This document shows positions 39,817-47,690 of a DNA stretch of 64,000 bases, piece after piece. The stretch's first letter is position 1; each line of letters starts with the position of its first letter. The notes under the pieces are model-generated. The model searched no databases, was not told where the DNA came from, and was given only the letters and a program-made list of their open reading frames with translations. This stretch comes from Erythrobacteraceae bacterium. Lineage in GTDB: Bacteria; Pseudomonadota; Alphaproteobacteria; Sphingomonadales; Sphingomonadaceae. The stretch spans positions 1-64,000 of the forward strand of contig JAIYAM010000018.1 in NCBI GenBank assembly GCA_027489065.1, written 5' to 3'. The position numbers and the translations under genes were made by a program.

Positions 39817-41193
39817 ATGACACAGCCCTTCCTTACGCCCGATCGCCGCCGCTTCCTCGGCGTCACCGCCACCGCCACCGCTGCGGCTTTCGCCGCGCTC
39901 GCTGCGAACGGGTGCATGGCGCGCGGGAGCGACAGCATCGCCCGCAAGCCTGCCAAGCCGGGCGAGTTTGCCGGATACGGCCCGCTCAAACCCGATCCGG
40001 CTGGCTTCCTCGATCTGCCGGAGGGCTTCACCTACCGCGTGATCTCGCGCCTCGGCGATCGCATGGACGACGGCGGCACCGTGCCCGACCGCGCCGACGG
40101 CATGGGCTGCTTCGACCTCGGAAACGGCGAGATCGCGCTTGTGCGCAACCACGAGCTCCAGCCGAAGCACGATGCAGGCGGGCCCATTGCCAAGGGCTAC
40201 GGCAAGCGCGACGGCGCCTTCGTTCCGGGCGGCACGACAACCATCGTGCTCGACGCCGGGACACTGGCCGTGAAGCGCCAGTTCCGCAGCCTCGGCGGCA
40301 CCATTCGCAATTGTTCGGGCGGGACCACGCCTTGGGGCAGCTGGCTGACCTGCGAGGAAGCGCCGACCGGCCCGGGGCAACCCTATGGCGAGGGGCTGGA
40401 GCAGAACCACGGCTGGGTCTTCGAGGTTCCCGCCAGCGCGCGCGGGCTGGTCGATCCGGTGCCGCTGAAGGCGATGGGCCGCTTCAATCACGAGGCCGCG
40501 GCAGTCGATCCGGCCACCGGCATCGTCTACATGACCGAAGACCGCGACGATGGGGTGCTCTACCGCTTCCTGCCCAAGGTGCCGGGCAAGCTTGCCGCGG
40601 GCGGCCGCTTGCAGGCGATGGTGGTCGAAGGCCTCGCCGACACCCGCAACTGGAAATCCTCGGACATGCCGGTGGGCCAGCCCTACCGCGTGTCGTGGAT
40701 CGATCTCGACGATGTCGAGGCCCCCAAGGACGATCTGCGCCTGCGTGCAGTCGCCAAGGGCGCGGCGCTGGTGGCGCGGGGCGAGGGGCTGCACATGGGT
40801 GTGAACCGCGGCACGAGCGAAGTCTTCGCCTGCTGCACCAGCGGCGGGGCGAAGGAGCTTGGCCAGATCCTCAAGCTCACGCCGGGGCCGGCGGGCAAGC
40901 CCGACATGATCGAGCTGTTCTTCGAGAGCGAAAGCACCGACCAGTTCAACTTCGGCGACAATCTCACGGTTGCGCCCAATGGCCACCTGATCGTCTGCGA
41001 GGACCAGTACACCGTCATCGTCGACAACCACATCCGCGGGATCACGCCGGACGGGCGCGCCTATAATCTTGCGCGGCTGAAGGCGCAGACCGAGCTCGCG
41101 GGCGGGTGCTTCTCGCCCGATGGCAAGGTGCTGTTCGTCAACGCCTATGGCCCGACCGCGACGCTTGCGATTACCGGGCCGTGGGCCGCGTGA
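39817..41193 (+). CDS. PhoX-type alkaline phosphatase (DUF839), Tat-exported
   Basis: A 458-residue protein with a twin-arginine signal (DRRRFLGVTATATAAAFAAL). The text YGPLKPDPAGFLDLPEGFTY, GGTIRNCSGGTTPWGSWLTC and EEAP, RFNHEAAAVDPATGIVYMTE and DRDDGVLYRFLP is that of the PhoX/DUF839 family: calcium- and iron-dependent phosphatases acting on phosphoesters in the periplasm. At 458 residues it is shorter than PhoX of Pseudomonas (over 600), so it belongs to the compact branch. With the phytase it forms a phosphate-scavenging unit. Confidence 0.88.
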   Translation: MTQPFLTPDRRRFLGVTATATAAAFAALAANGCMARGSDSIARKPAKPGEFAGYGPLKPDPAGFLDLPEGFTYRVISRLGDRMDDGGTVPDRADGMGCFDLGNGEIALVRNHELQPKHDAGGPIAKGYGKRDGAFVPGGTTTIVLDAGTLAVKRQFRSLGGTIRNCSGGTTPWGSWLTCEEAPTGPGQPYGEGLEQNHGWVFEVPASARGLVDPVPLKAMGRFNHEAAAVDPATGIVYMTEDRDDGVLYRFLPKVPGKLAAGGRLQAMVVEGLADTRNWKSSDMPVGQPYRVSWIDLDDVEAPKDDLRLRAVAKGAALVARGEGLHMGVNRGTSEVFACCTSGGAKELGQILKLTPGPAGKPDMIELFFESESTDQFNFGDNLTVAPNGHLIVCEDQYTVIVDNHIRGITPDGRAYNLARLKAQTELAGGCFSPDGKVLFVNAYGPTATLAITGPWAA

Positions 41194-41204
41194 CCTTCTA
41201 GGCG

Positions 41205-41759
41205 GTGGACGGCTTCCTGCTCGCCTTCCTGCTCGTCCTTGCGCTGGCGAGCGGCGGGCGCGATCAGTGGATGGTCGCGCACTGGGCCGATGCGCTCGGA
41301 AGAGGTCTGCCGCTGCTCGGTGTCGCGGTGCTTGCGGCAAGCCTTGCTGCTGCGGCCATGGCGTGGATCGGAGCGGAGTTCGCCGCGATCCTGCCCGGCC
41401 GTGCGCGGCAGATGCTGGTCGCCTTCGCCCTGGGGCTCGCCGCGGCTGAGCTGGCGTGGCCGGTGCGCGCGAAAAGTCCGAAGGAGCCGACGCGCTCGCT
41501 CGCCGCGGTGTTCCTTGTCCTCCTCGCGCGCCAGATCGGTGACGGCGCGCGCTTCGGGATCGTCGCGCTCGCGGCGTGGACCAGCGCTCCGGTTCCGACC
41601 GCGCTCGGCGGAGCGCTGGGCGGAGCGGCCGCGGTCTGCGCGGGGTGGGCGTCAGGCGGCAAGGCGCTCGCCCGATGGCCGCTGCGTCCGGTCAGGGGGG
41701 CGCTTGCCGCAGGGCTGCTCGTCGCGGCGCTGTTCATCGGACTCCACGCGCGCTTCTAG
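41205..41759 (+). CDS. Gdt1/TMEM165-like membrane protein, divergent
   Basis: A 184-residue protein from GTG 41205 with about six membrane segments in two halves. The two halves carry related motifs, LASGGRDQWMVAHWADALGR and LARQIGDGARFGIVALAAW, in the places where Gdt1/UPF0016 transporters have the ExGD(K/R)(T/S) cation motif twice. Here the first acidic residue is lost in both halves (SGGRD, RQIGD), so cation specificity may differ or be lost. It follows the PhoX gene by 11 bp and is probably co-transcribed. Confidence 0.65.
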   Translation: MDGFLLAFLLVLALASGGRDQWMVAHWADALGRGLPLLGVAVLAASLAAAAMAWIGAEFAAILPGRARQMLVAFALGLAAAELAWPVRAKSPKEPTRSLAAVFLVLLARQIGDGARFGIVALAAWTSAPVPTALGGALGGAAAVCAGWASGGKALARWPLRPVRGALAAGLLVAALFIGLHARF

Positions 41760-41843
41760 GCGCTCGCACAGTCTAACGCATGTGAATGCCTGCCGCAGGC
41801 GGGGCGACATGGTCGCGCCGAACCCTCGCCAACGGAGACAATC

Positions 41844-42323
41844 ATGGCCGATGCCAAAGACAATTCGAAAGCCGCACTGATCGACGAGATGAACGGGCTG
41901 CTTGCCGATCACTTCGCGCTCTACATCAAGACCAAGAACTTCCACTGGCACGTCATCGGCCGCCATTTCCGCGACCTGCACCTGCTGTTCGACGAACAGG
42001 CGGCGCAGATCCAGGCGCAAACCGATGTGATCGCCGAGCGCGTCCGCAAGCAGGGCGGCGACACGCTGACCTCGGCGGGCTCGGTCTCGAAGCACACCCA
42101 GATCAAGGACCAGGACAGCACCGCGCTGAAGGCCGAGGACATGATCACCGAGCTGCGCGACGATAACGTCAAGGTGATCGAGCGTCTCAAGAAGCTGAAG
42201 GACCTCGCTGAGGAGGCTGATGACAATGCCACCGACAGCCTGATCGATGACTGGACCGACGAGGCCGAAGAGCGCGTGTGGATGCTGAGCTCGTTCCTCA
42301 ACGAGCGGCACGTCGACGCATAA
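41844..42323 (+). CDS. dps: Dps-family DNA starvation/ferritin-like protein
   Basis: A 159-residue Dps. The ferroxidase ligands are in KNFHWHVIGRHFRDLHLLFD and EQ, spanning about residues 31-52. The long helix NVKVIERLKKLKDLAEEADD and the C-terminal WTDEAEERVWMLSSFL complete the four-helix bundle. It mineralises iron and protects DNA from peroxide in dodecamers. An AACGGAGA ribosome binding site precedes the ATG, and a strong terminator follows ten bases after the stop. Confidence 0.95.
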   Translation: MADAKDNSKAALIDEMNGLLADHFALYIKTKNFHWHVIGRHFRDLHLLFDEQAAQIQAQTDVIAERVRKQGGDTLTSAGSVSKHTQIKDQDSTALKAEDMITELRDDNVKVIERLKKLKDLAEEADDNATDSLIDDWTDEAEERVWMLSSFLNERHVDA

Positions 42324-42332
42324 CCATCTGGC

Positions 42333-42363
42333 GGGCCGCCCCATTGCCGGGGGCGGCCCGTTT
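42333..42363 (+). terminator. Rho-independent terminator after dps
   Basis: A perfect ten-base stem, GGGCCGCCCC (42333-42342) with GGGGCGGCCC (42350-42359), a seven-base loop and GTTT. It lies only 4 or 16 bases before the possible starts of the next gene, so that gene must rely on read-through or its own promoter. Confidence 0.85.
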
Positions 42364-42378
42364 GCTATGCAGGGGGGC

Positions 42379-43002
42379 ATGAGCGGGATCACGATCATTG
42401 AGGGGGCAAGCGCCGAGGCGATTGCCGATTGGCTCGCCGAACGCGTGAGTGCCGCGCCAGGTGGCGATGTTGCAATATCGGTGCCCGGTGGCTCGACACC
42501 CTTTCCCATATTCGAAGCAATGGTCCGGCGCGGGCTCGATTTCGCACGCCTCGCCGTGTGGCCGAACGACGACCGCATTGTTCCCGAGGATCACGAGGCC
42601 TCGAACACCGGAAAGATCCGTAGACTGTTCGAGCCTGTCGGTGCGCGGGTGGTCGCGCTGACCGAGAACGCCGCCCCGCCGCACTTCGCACTGACCTGGC
42701 TCGGCATGGGCCCGGACGGGCACATCGCCTCGCTGTTCCCCAACACCGATCCGCAGGTCGATGATCGCCAGGCGATCCGCCGTCTCACACCCGACCCGCT
42801 CCCGGCCCACGCCCCCTTCGATCGCATTACGCTGACGATCCCGGCGCTGCTGGACACCGATGCGCTGCTTTTCACGCTCGGCGGAGCGGCGGACAAGCGG
42901 GCGGTGTTCGATGCCGCCGCAAGGGGAGAGAACGACCTGCCTGTCGCGCGCCTGCTCCGTGCCGCGGACGCGCGCGGCATCCACGTCACGGTCTTCGCCT
43001 GA
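42379..43002 (+). CDS. pgl: 6-phosphogluconolactonase
   Basis: A 207-residue enzyme of the oxidative pentose phosphate or Entner-Doudoroff route, hydrolysing 6-phosphogluconolactone. Family motifs are VAISVPGGSTPFPIFEAM, WPNDDRIVPEDHEASNTGKI, LTWLGMGPDGHIASLFPNTD and ITLTIPALL. ATG 42379 is chosen; ATG 42367 is in frame but abuts the dps terminator, and neither has a well-spaced ribosome binding site. No zwf or edd neighbour is in view, which is unusual. Confidence 0.9.
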   Translation: MSGITIIEGASAEAIADWLAERVSAAPGGDVAISVPGGSTPFPIFEAMVRRGLDFARLAVWPNDDRIVPEDHEASNTGKIRRLFEPVGARVVALTENAAPPHFALTWLGMGPDGHIASLFPNTDPQVDDRQAIRRLTPDPLPAHAPFDRITLTIPALLDTDALLFTLGGAADKRAVFDAAARGENDLPVARLLRAADARGIHVTVFA

Positions 43003-43006
43003 GCCG

Positions 43007-43480
43007 ATGCCGAGCTTTCTTCCTGTCTCGCTCCACCGCGCCCTGTTGCCGCTCGCCGCGCGGCTGCGGCATCGCTGGCGCAAATGGCGCAAGGCGCCGA
43101 TCGCTGGGGTCAGCGTCGTCGTCACCAATATCGGCGGGGACGTGCTGCTCCTGAAGCACTCCTACGGCCCGGCGGTCTGGGCCTTGCCCGGCGGCGGGCT
43201 CAAGCGCGGCGAAGATCCGATGGAGGCGGCGCGGCGCGAAGTGCGCGAGGAGCTGGGCCTCGAACTGGCGCGGCTCGAGCCCGTCGCGGTAATCGAGGAG
43301 GAAATCTCGGGCTCGCCGCACACCGCGCACATATTCACCGGCGTTTGCGACCGCCAGCCCCGGCCCGATGGGCGCGAGGTCATCGAAGCGCGCTTCTTCC
43401 CCCCGCACTCGCTGCCCGAGCCGCTGGGCCGCACCACCCGCTCGCGGATCGCGGCGTGGAAGGGGCGCGGGGTGGGCTAG
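43007..43480 (+). CDS. Nudix hydrolase
   Basis: A 157-residue protein from ATG 43007. The N-terminus is basic and amphipathic (LPLAARLRHRWRKWRKAP). The Nudix box is complete: GGGLKRGEDPMEAARREVRE followed by ELGLE. Strands VSVVVTNIGGDVLLLKHSYG precede it. Substrate unknown; the text GPAVWALPGGG is typical of small housekeeping Nudix enzymes. It follows pgl by four bases and ends overlapping the stop of dinB, tail to tail. Confidence 0.9.
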   Translation: MPSFLPVSLHRALLPLAARLRHRWRKWRKAPIAGVSVVVTNIGGDVLLLKHSYGPAVWALPGGGLKRGEDPMEAARREVREELGLELARLEPVAVIEEEISGSPHTAHIFTGVCDRQPRPDGREVIEARFFPPHSLPEPLGRTTRSRIAAWKGRGVG

Positions 43481-44607
43481 AGCAGCGAGAGCTGCGCCTC
43501 ATCTATCGCGGGCGCCGGCTCCTCCACACCCTCCAGCGCCGAGAGCGTGAGCCCCATCAGCCGGATCGGCTTGGGCAGCGGCAGCTCCGCTGCGAGCAGC
43601 GCGCGGGCGAGCCTGGCGAACTCCGCCTTGCCGCAGACGTAGTCGGGGAGGGAGGTCGCGCGGGTGATGGTTCTGAAATCCGTGAACTTGAGCTTCAGCG
43701 TAACGGTCCGTCCCCGCGCCTCGGCGGCCTCGATTCGCTCCCAGACGATGTCGACGATGTTCTCCAGCGTCTCGCGGAGGGCGCTGCCGCTGCCGATATC
43801 CTCGGAGAAGGTGCGCTCGCCGCCCACCGATTTCCTGATGCGGTGCGCGCGCACGGGCCTCAGATCGATGCCACGGGCGGCGCGGAACAGGTATTCGCCC
43901 ATGCTCCCGAAGTGCTGCCGCAGGAAGGCGATATCCTTGGCCGCCAGATCCGCGCCCATGGCGATGCCGAGCGCCTGCATCTTCGCCTCCGCGCGCGGGC
44001 CGACCCCGTGGAAGCGCCGCACCGGCAAGCCCGCGACGAAGCTCGCGCCATCGCCCGGGCGGATCACGCACAGCCCGTTGGGCTTGTTCTGGTCGCTGGC
44101 GAGCTTGGCGAGGAACTTGTTGTAGCTCACCCCGGCGCTCGCGGTGAGCCGGGTTTTGGCGCGAATCTCCTGCCGGATCAGCTCGGCGATGCGGGTCGCG
44201 CTGCCGATCCCGAGCCGGTCGTCGGTGACGTCGAGATAGGCTTCGTCGAGGCTCAGCGGCTCGATTTGCGAGGTGTAATGCTCGAAGACCCGGCGGATCT
44301 GGCGGCTCGCTTCCTTGTAGGCATCGAAGCGCGGTCGCACGAATACGAGGTCGGGGCACAGGCGCTTGGCGGTGACCGAGGGCATCGCGCTCTTCACTCC
44401 GAACACCCGCGCCTCGTAGCTCGCCGCCGCGACCACCCCGCGCCCACCCGCCCCGCCCACCGCGACGGGCTTGCCCTTCAATTCCGGATCGTCGCGCTGC
44501 TCCACGCTCGCGAAGAAGGCGTCCATGTCGATATGGATGATCTTGCGCAGGCCCAGCTCATGCTGGGGCGCTTCTTCCCCTTCGCCAGACGGAGACGTTC
44601 GAACCAT
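43477..44607 (-). CDS. dinB: DNA polymerase IV (Y-family)
   Basis: A 376-residue translesion polymerase from ATG 44607. Motifs: IIHIDMDAFFASVEQRDDPE (Asp27), YEARVFGVKSAMPSVTAKRL, SLDEAYLDVTDDRLG with the catalytic Asp-Glu, and GVSYNKFLAKLASDQNKPNG. The helix-hairpin-helix text FHGVGPRAEAKM follows, and the little-finger domain ends with QLSLL, a beta-clamp binding motif. Longer frames to 44784 run into the divergent exporter gene and are rejected. Confidence 0.95.
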   Translation of the reverse strand: MVRTSPSGEGEEAPQHELGLRKIIHIDMDAFFASVEQRDDPELKGKPVAVGGAGGRGVVAAASYEARVFGVKSAMPSVTAKRLCPDLVFVRPRFDAYKEASRQIRRVFEHYTSQIEPLSLDEAYLDVTDDRLGIGSATRIAELIRQEIRAKTRLTASAGVSYNKFLAKLASDQNKPNGLCVIRPGDGASFVAGLPVRRFHGVGPRAEAKMQALGIAMGADLAAKDIAFLRQHFGSMGEYLFRAARGIDLRPVRAHRIRKSVGGERTFSEDIGSGSALRETLENIVDIVWERIEAAEARGRTVTLKLKFTDFRTITRATSLPDYVCGKAEFARLARALLAAELPLPKPIRLMGLTLSALEGVEEPAPAIDEAQLSLL

Positions 44608-44734
44608 GCCCTTCAAATAGAACCTTGCGCCGCGAGAAGGAACTGTTGCTGGAACAATTCGGGTCCGGTGCCATTTTGTGCAGATGCGAAAAGAACTCTG
44701 GTCTTCCGGCGAACCCATGGGCAAGGACCCGGCA

Positions 44735-46003
44735 ATGGCTACCTCGCTCGCCTCCAATCCGTCATCTTCCGCGCCCGCCCGCAAGGCTTTGGGCGAGCGC
44801 GAGCTGATGTGGATGATGGCGATGCTGATGGCGCTGAACGCCTTCGGTATCGATGCGATCCTCCCGGCATTGAACGCGCTCGCGAGCGACCTCGCCGTGC
44901 CGGGGAATGACCGGCAGTTCGTGATTGGCGTCTACCTGCTGACCGGCGGCATCGGCTCGCTGGTGCCGGGCGCGCTGGCCGACCGCTTCGGGCGTCGGCC
45001 GATCCTGCTCGGCGCGGTCGCGGTCTACATCGTGCTCTCGATCCTCTCCGCGCTCGCCCCCACCTACGACGCGCTGATCGCGGTGCGCGCGGCGCAGGGC
45101 TTCTTCGCCGCCGGTATCGTCGCGCTTCCTCCTGCGATCATCCGCGACCGGGTGGGCGGCGACAAGATGGCGCGCATGATGAGCCTCATCTTCGTGATCT
45201 TCCTGATGGTCCCCGCGGTCGCCCCGACGATCGGCGAGGGCATCCTCCAGATCGGCAGCTGGCGAGCGATCTTCGGCGCGATGGCGGTGCTGGGCGTGGC
45301 GATGGGTCTGTGGGTGTACACCCGCCTGCCCGAGAGCCTGACCGAGGAGAACCGCCAGCCCATCATCCCGCACGCAATCGCCGCGAACATGGGCCGGGCA
45401 CTCGTGCTGCCGAGCGTCAGCGGCTACGTGATCGGTTCGGCGCTGGTGTTCGGCGCCTTGTTCGGCTTCATCAATTCCTCGCAGCAGCTCATCGCCAACA
45501 CCTTCGGCGCGGGCGACATCTTCCCGCTGGTGTTCGGCATCTGCGCCGGCTCGATGGCGATCGCCAGCTGGTCGAACTCGCGCATCGTCGAGCGTTTCGG
45601 CGCGCGCCGGGTGAGCCATACGGCTTTGTTCGCCTTCATCGCCGTGAGCGCGGTGCAGGTAATGTTCGCCTTCGGGGGTGAGGAACAGTTGTGGCACTTC
45701 GTTCCGCTGATGGCGATCAACATGGCACTGCTTGGCTTTATCGGCAGCAACTTCGGCGCGATCGCGATGAACCCGTTCTTCGCCATCGCGGGCGCGGCTA
45801 GCTCGGCCCACGGCTTCGTGCGGATGACCACCGCGGCATTGCTCGGCGGGGCGATCGGCTATGCCTATGACGGCACCGCTCGGCCTCTGGCTCTGGCGCT
45901 ATTGGCGAGCGGGCTTGCCTGCCTCGTGCTGGTGCTGTGGAGCGAGAAGGGCAAGCTGTTCGGGCCGAGCGACGCGGAGGTGGGGAACGCTCCGGCGGAT
46001 TAG
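44735..46003 (+). CDS. Bcr/CflA-type MFS drug exporter
   Basis: A 422-residue major-facilitator protein with 12 predicted membrane segments. The family opening MWMMAMLMALNAFGIDAILP, the loop GALADRFGRRPILLGAVAVY and RAAQGFFAAGIVALPPAIIR are typical of Bcr/CflA multidrug transporters. ATG 44735 is chosen because AAGGA (44723-44727) lies seven bases upstream; in-frame ATGs at 44684 and 44717 have no such site. The gene diverges from dinB. Confidence 0.9.
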   Translation: MATSLASNPSSSAPARKALGERELMWMMAMLMALNAFGIDAILPALNALASDLAVPGNDRQFVIGVYLLTGGIGSLVPGALADRFGRRPILLGAVAVYIVLSILSALAPTYDALIAVRAAQGFFAAGIVALPPAIIRDRVGGDKMARMMSLIFVIFLMVPAVAPTIGEGILQIGSWRAIFGAMAVLGVAMGLWVYTRLPESLTEENRQPIIPHAIAANMGRALVLPSVSGYVIGSALVFGALFGFINSSQQLIANTFGAGDIFPLVFGICAGSMAIASWSNSRIVERFGARRVSHTALFAFIAVSAVQVMFAFGGEEQLWHFVPLMAINMALLGFIGSNFGAIAMNPFFAIAGAASSAHGFVRMTTAALLGGAIGYAYDGTARPLALALLASGLACLVLVLWSEKGKLFGPSDAEVGNAPAD

Positions 46004-46005
46004 GC

Positions 46006-47559
46006 CTAGCGCTCCGCTCCCAGCCTCCGCCACGCGAGCCCCGCGAACTCGCACAGCAACGGCCGCGTGTCGCGGGGGTCGATGATGTCCTCGACATTGA
46101 AGCGTTCGGCCGAGCGGAACGGCGAGGTCACTTTCGCCAGCCTCGCGCGGATATCCTCGAGCAGCGCCTGCGGATCGTCCGAGGCCTCCAGCTCCGACTT
46201 GTAGGCGACCTCAAGCCCGCCTGCGATCGGCAGCGAGCCCCAGTCGCCCGAGGGCCAGCAATAGCGGTACTGATAGCGATCGGCATTGCTCATCGCGCTT
46301 CCAGCGATGCCATAGGCGCGCCTGAGCACGATGCTCGCGAGCGGCACGGTGGCGCGGTAGATCGCGTTCATCGCGTTGACGCCATACCTGATTGTCCCCG
46401 CCATCTCGGCCTCGCGCCCGATCATGAAGCCCGGGTTGTCGACGAGGTGGACGATGGGCAGGCGGAACTGGTCGGCGAGGCGGACGAAGCGTTCGACCTT
46501 CTCGGAGGTTTTGGCCTCCCATGAACCGCCGAGGTAGGAGGGATCGCTCGCCACCACGCAGACCGGCCAGCCGTCGAGCCGCGCAAAGGCGGTGATCGCG
46601 GCGCGGCCCCATTGCCTGCCGATCTCGAACACGGTGCCGTGGTCGAACAGCATCTCCATGCAGCGGCGCATCGAATAGACCTGTTTGGGATCATGCGGCA
46701 CGAGACTGAGCAGCGCCTCCTCGCGGCGATCGGCGGGGTCGTCGCATGCGGCGCGCATAGCGGGCTGGCCGACATATTCGGGCATGAAACTGAGGAAATG
46801 CCGCGCGCGGGCGAAGGCTTCGGCCTCGCTCGCCACTTCGTCATCCACTACCCCGTTGCGGGTGTGGATCGCAGAGCCGCCGAGCGCTTCCTTGGCCTCC
46901 TCGTGATTGGCCGAGCCGCCCTTGTAGGCCTCGCCCAAGCCGTCGACCACAGCGGGGCCAGCGGCGAAGATCTGGGAGAGGCCCTTGACCATGATCGAGT
47001 AGTGGCTGGCGACGGTGCGCGCCGCGCCGAGGCCTGCTGTCGGCCCGAGCGCCAGCGCCACCACCGGCACGGTATCGAGGTTCGTCACCACGTCGCCCCA
47101 GCCGGGCACCGCGGGGATATAGGTCGCCCCGATCTGCTCCAAGGTCTTGACCGAGCCGCCGCCGCCCGTGCCGTCGATCATGCGGATGATCGGGAGCTTC
47201 AATTCGTGCGCCATCATCTCGGCCTGCACCATCTTGCGCGCGATCCCCGCGTCCGCCGCGCCGCCGCGGATGGTGAAATCGTCCGCCGTGGCGACAACGG
47301 GCCGCCCGTTGATCAGCGCCTTGCCGAACAGGAAGGGTGCGGGGGTGACAGCTAGGAGGTCGCCGTTCGGGTCATACTTCGCGGAACCGGCGATTTTGCC
47401 GATCTCGCGGAACGAGCCCTCGTCGCACAGGGCCGCAAGCCGCGCGCGGGCGTCCATCTTCCCGCGCCCGTGCTGCCGCGCAACCTTGTCCGCGCCGCCC
47501 ATCTGCTCGGCCAGCGCCTCGCGGGCGCGCAGTTCTTCGAGTTCTTTCGCCCAGGTCAT
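46006..47559 (-). CDS. Acyl-CoA carboxylase, carboxyltransferase (beta) subunit
   Basis: A 517-residue biotin-dependent carboxyltransferase. Motifs include RQHGRGKMDARARLAALCDE, ATADDFTIRGGAADAGIARK, LPIIRMIDGTGGGGSVKTLE and the C-terminal IVHLVDNPGFMIGREAE. Length fits propionyl-, methylcrotonyl- and geranyl-CoA carboxylase beta subunits. Its partner, the biotin-carrying alpha subunit, is encoded 131 bp upstream on the same strand. The acyl substrate cannot be fixed by sequence alone. Confidence 0.9.
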   Translation of the reverse strand: MTWAKELEELRAREALAEQMGGADKVARQHGRGKMDARARLAALCDEGSFREIGKIAGSAKYDPNGDLLAVTPAPFLFGKALINGRPVVATADDFTIRGGAADAGIARKMVQAEMMAHELKLPIIRMIDGTGGGGSVKTLEQIGATYIPAVPGWGDVVTNLDTVPVVALALGPTAGLGAARTVASHYSIMVKGLSQIFAAGPAVVDGLGEAYKGGSANHEEAKEALGGSAIHTRNGVVDDEVASEAEAFARARHFLSFMPEYVGQPAMRAACDDPADRREEALLSLVPHDPKQVYSMRRCMEMLFDHGTVFEIGRQWGRAAITAFARLDGWPVCVVASDPSYLGGSWEAKTSEKVERFVRLADQFRLPIVHLVDNPGFMIGREAEMAGTIRYGVNAMNAIYRATVPLASIVLRRAYGIAGSAMSNADRYQYRYCWPSGDWGSLPIAGGLEVAYKSELEASDDPQALLEDIRARLAKVTSPFRSAERFNVEDIIDPRDTRPLLCEFAGLAWRRLGAER

Positions 47560-47575
47560 AGGCTCTCCCTCTCCC

Positions 47576-47681
47576 TCGTCATTGCGAGGACCCGCAGGCG
47601 ACGCGGCAGTCCCTGAACCGGCGCCAGTGCCGTGTCGCGAGGTTAGGTGATGGATTGCTTCGCTGACGCCCGCAATGACGA
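47576..47681. repeat. Dispersed palindromic repeat, CGTCATTGCG type
   Basis: TCGTCATTGCG (47576-47586) is exactly complementary to CGCAATGACGA (47671-47681), with 84 bases between that include ATGGATTGCTTCGCTG. Elements with CGTCATTGCGAG ends and an internal ATTGCTTCGCTG are, to my knowledge, scattered through sphingomonad and other proteobacterial genomes. It separates the two carboxylase subunit genes. Confidence 0.75.
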
Positions 47682-47690
47682 AAAGATGGG

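Noticed and set aside
39754-41340. A 528-codon minus-strand frame
   Set aside because: Antisense to the PhoX-type phosphatase gene, whose Tat signal and family motifs decide the strand.
43084-44910. A 608-codon plus-strand frame
   Set aside because: Out-of-frame shadow across the Nudix, dinB and exporter genes; it ignores all three family signatures.
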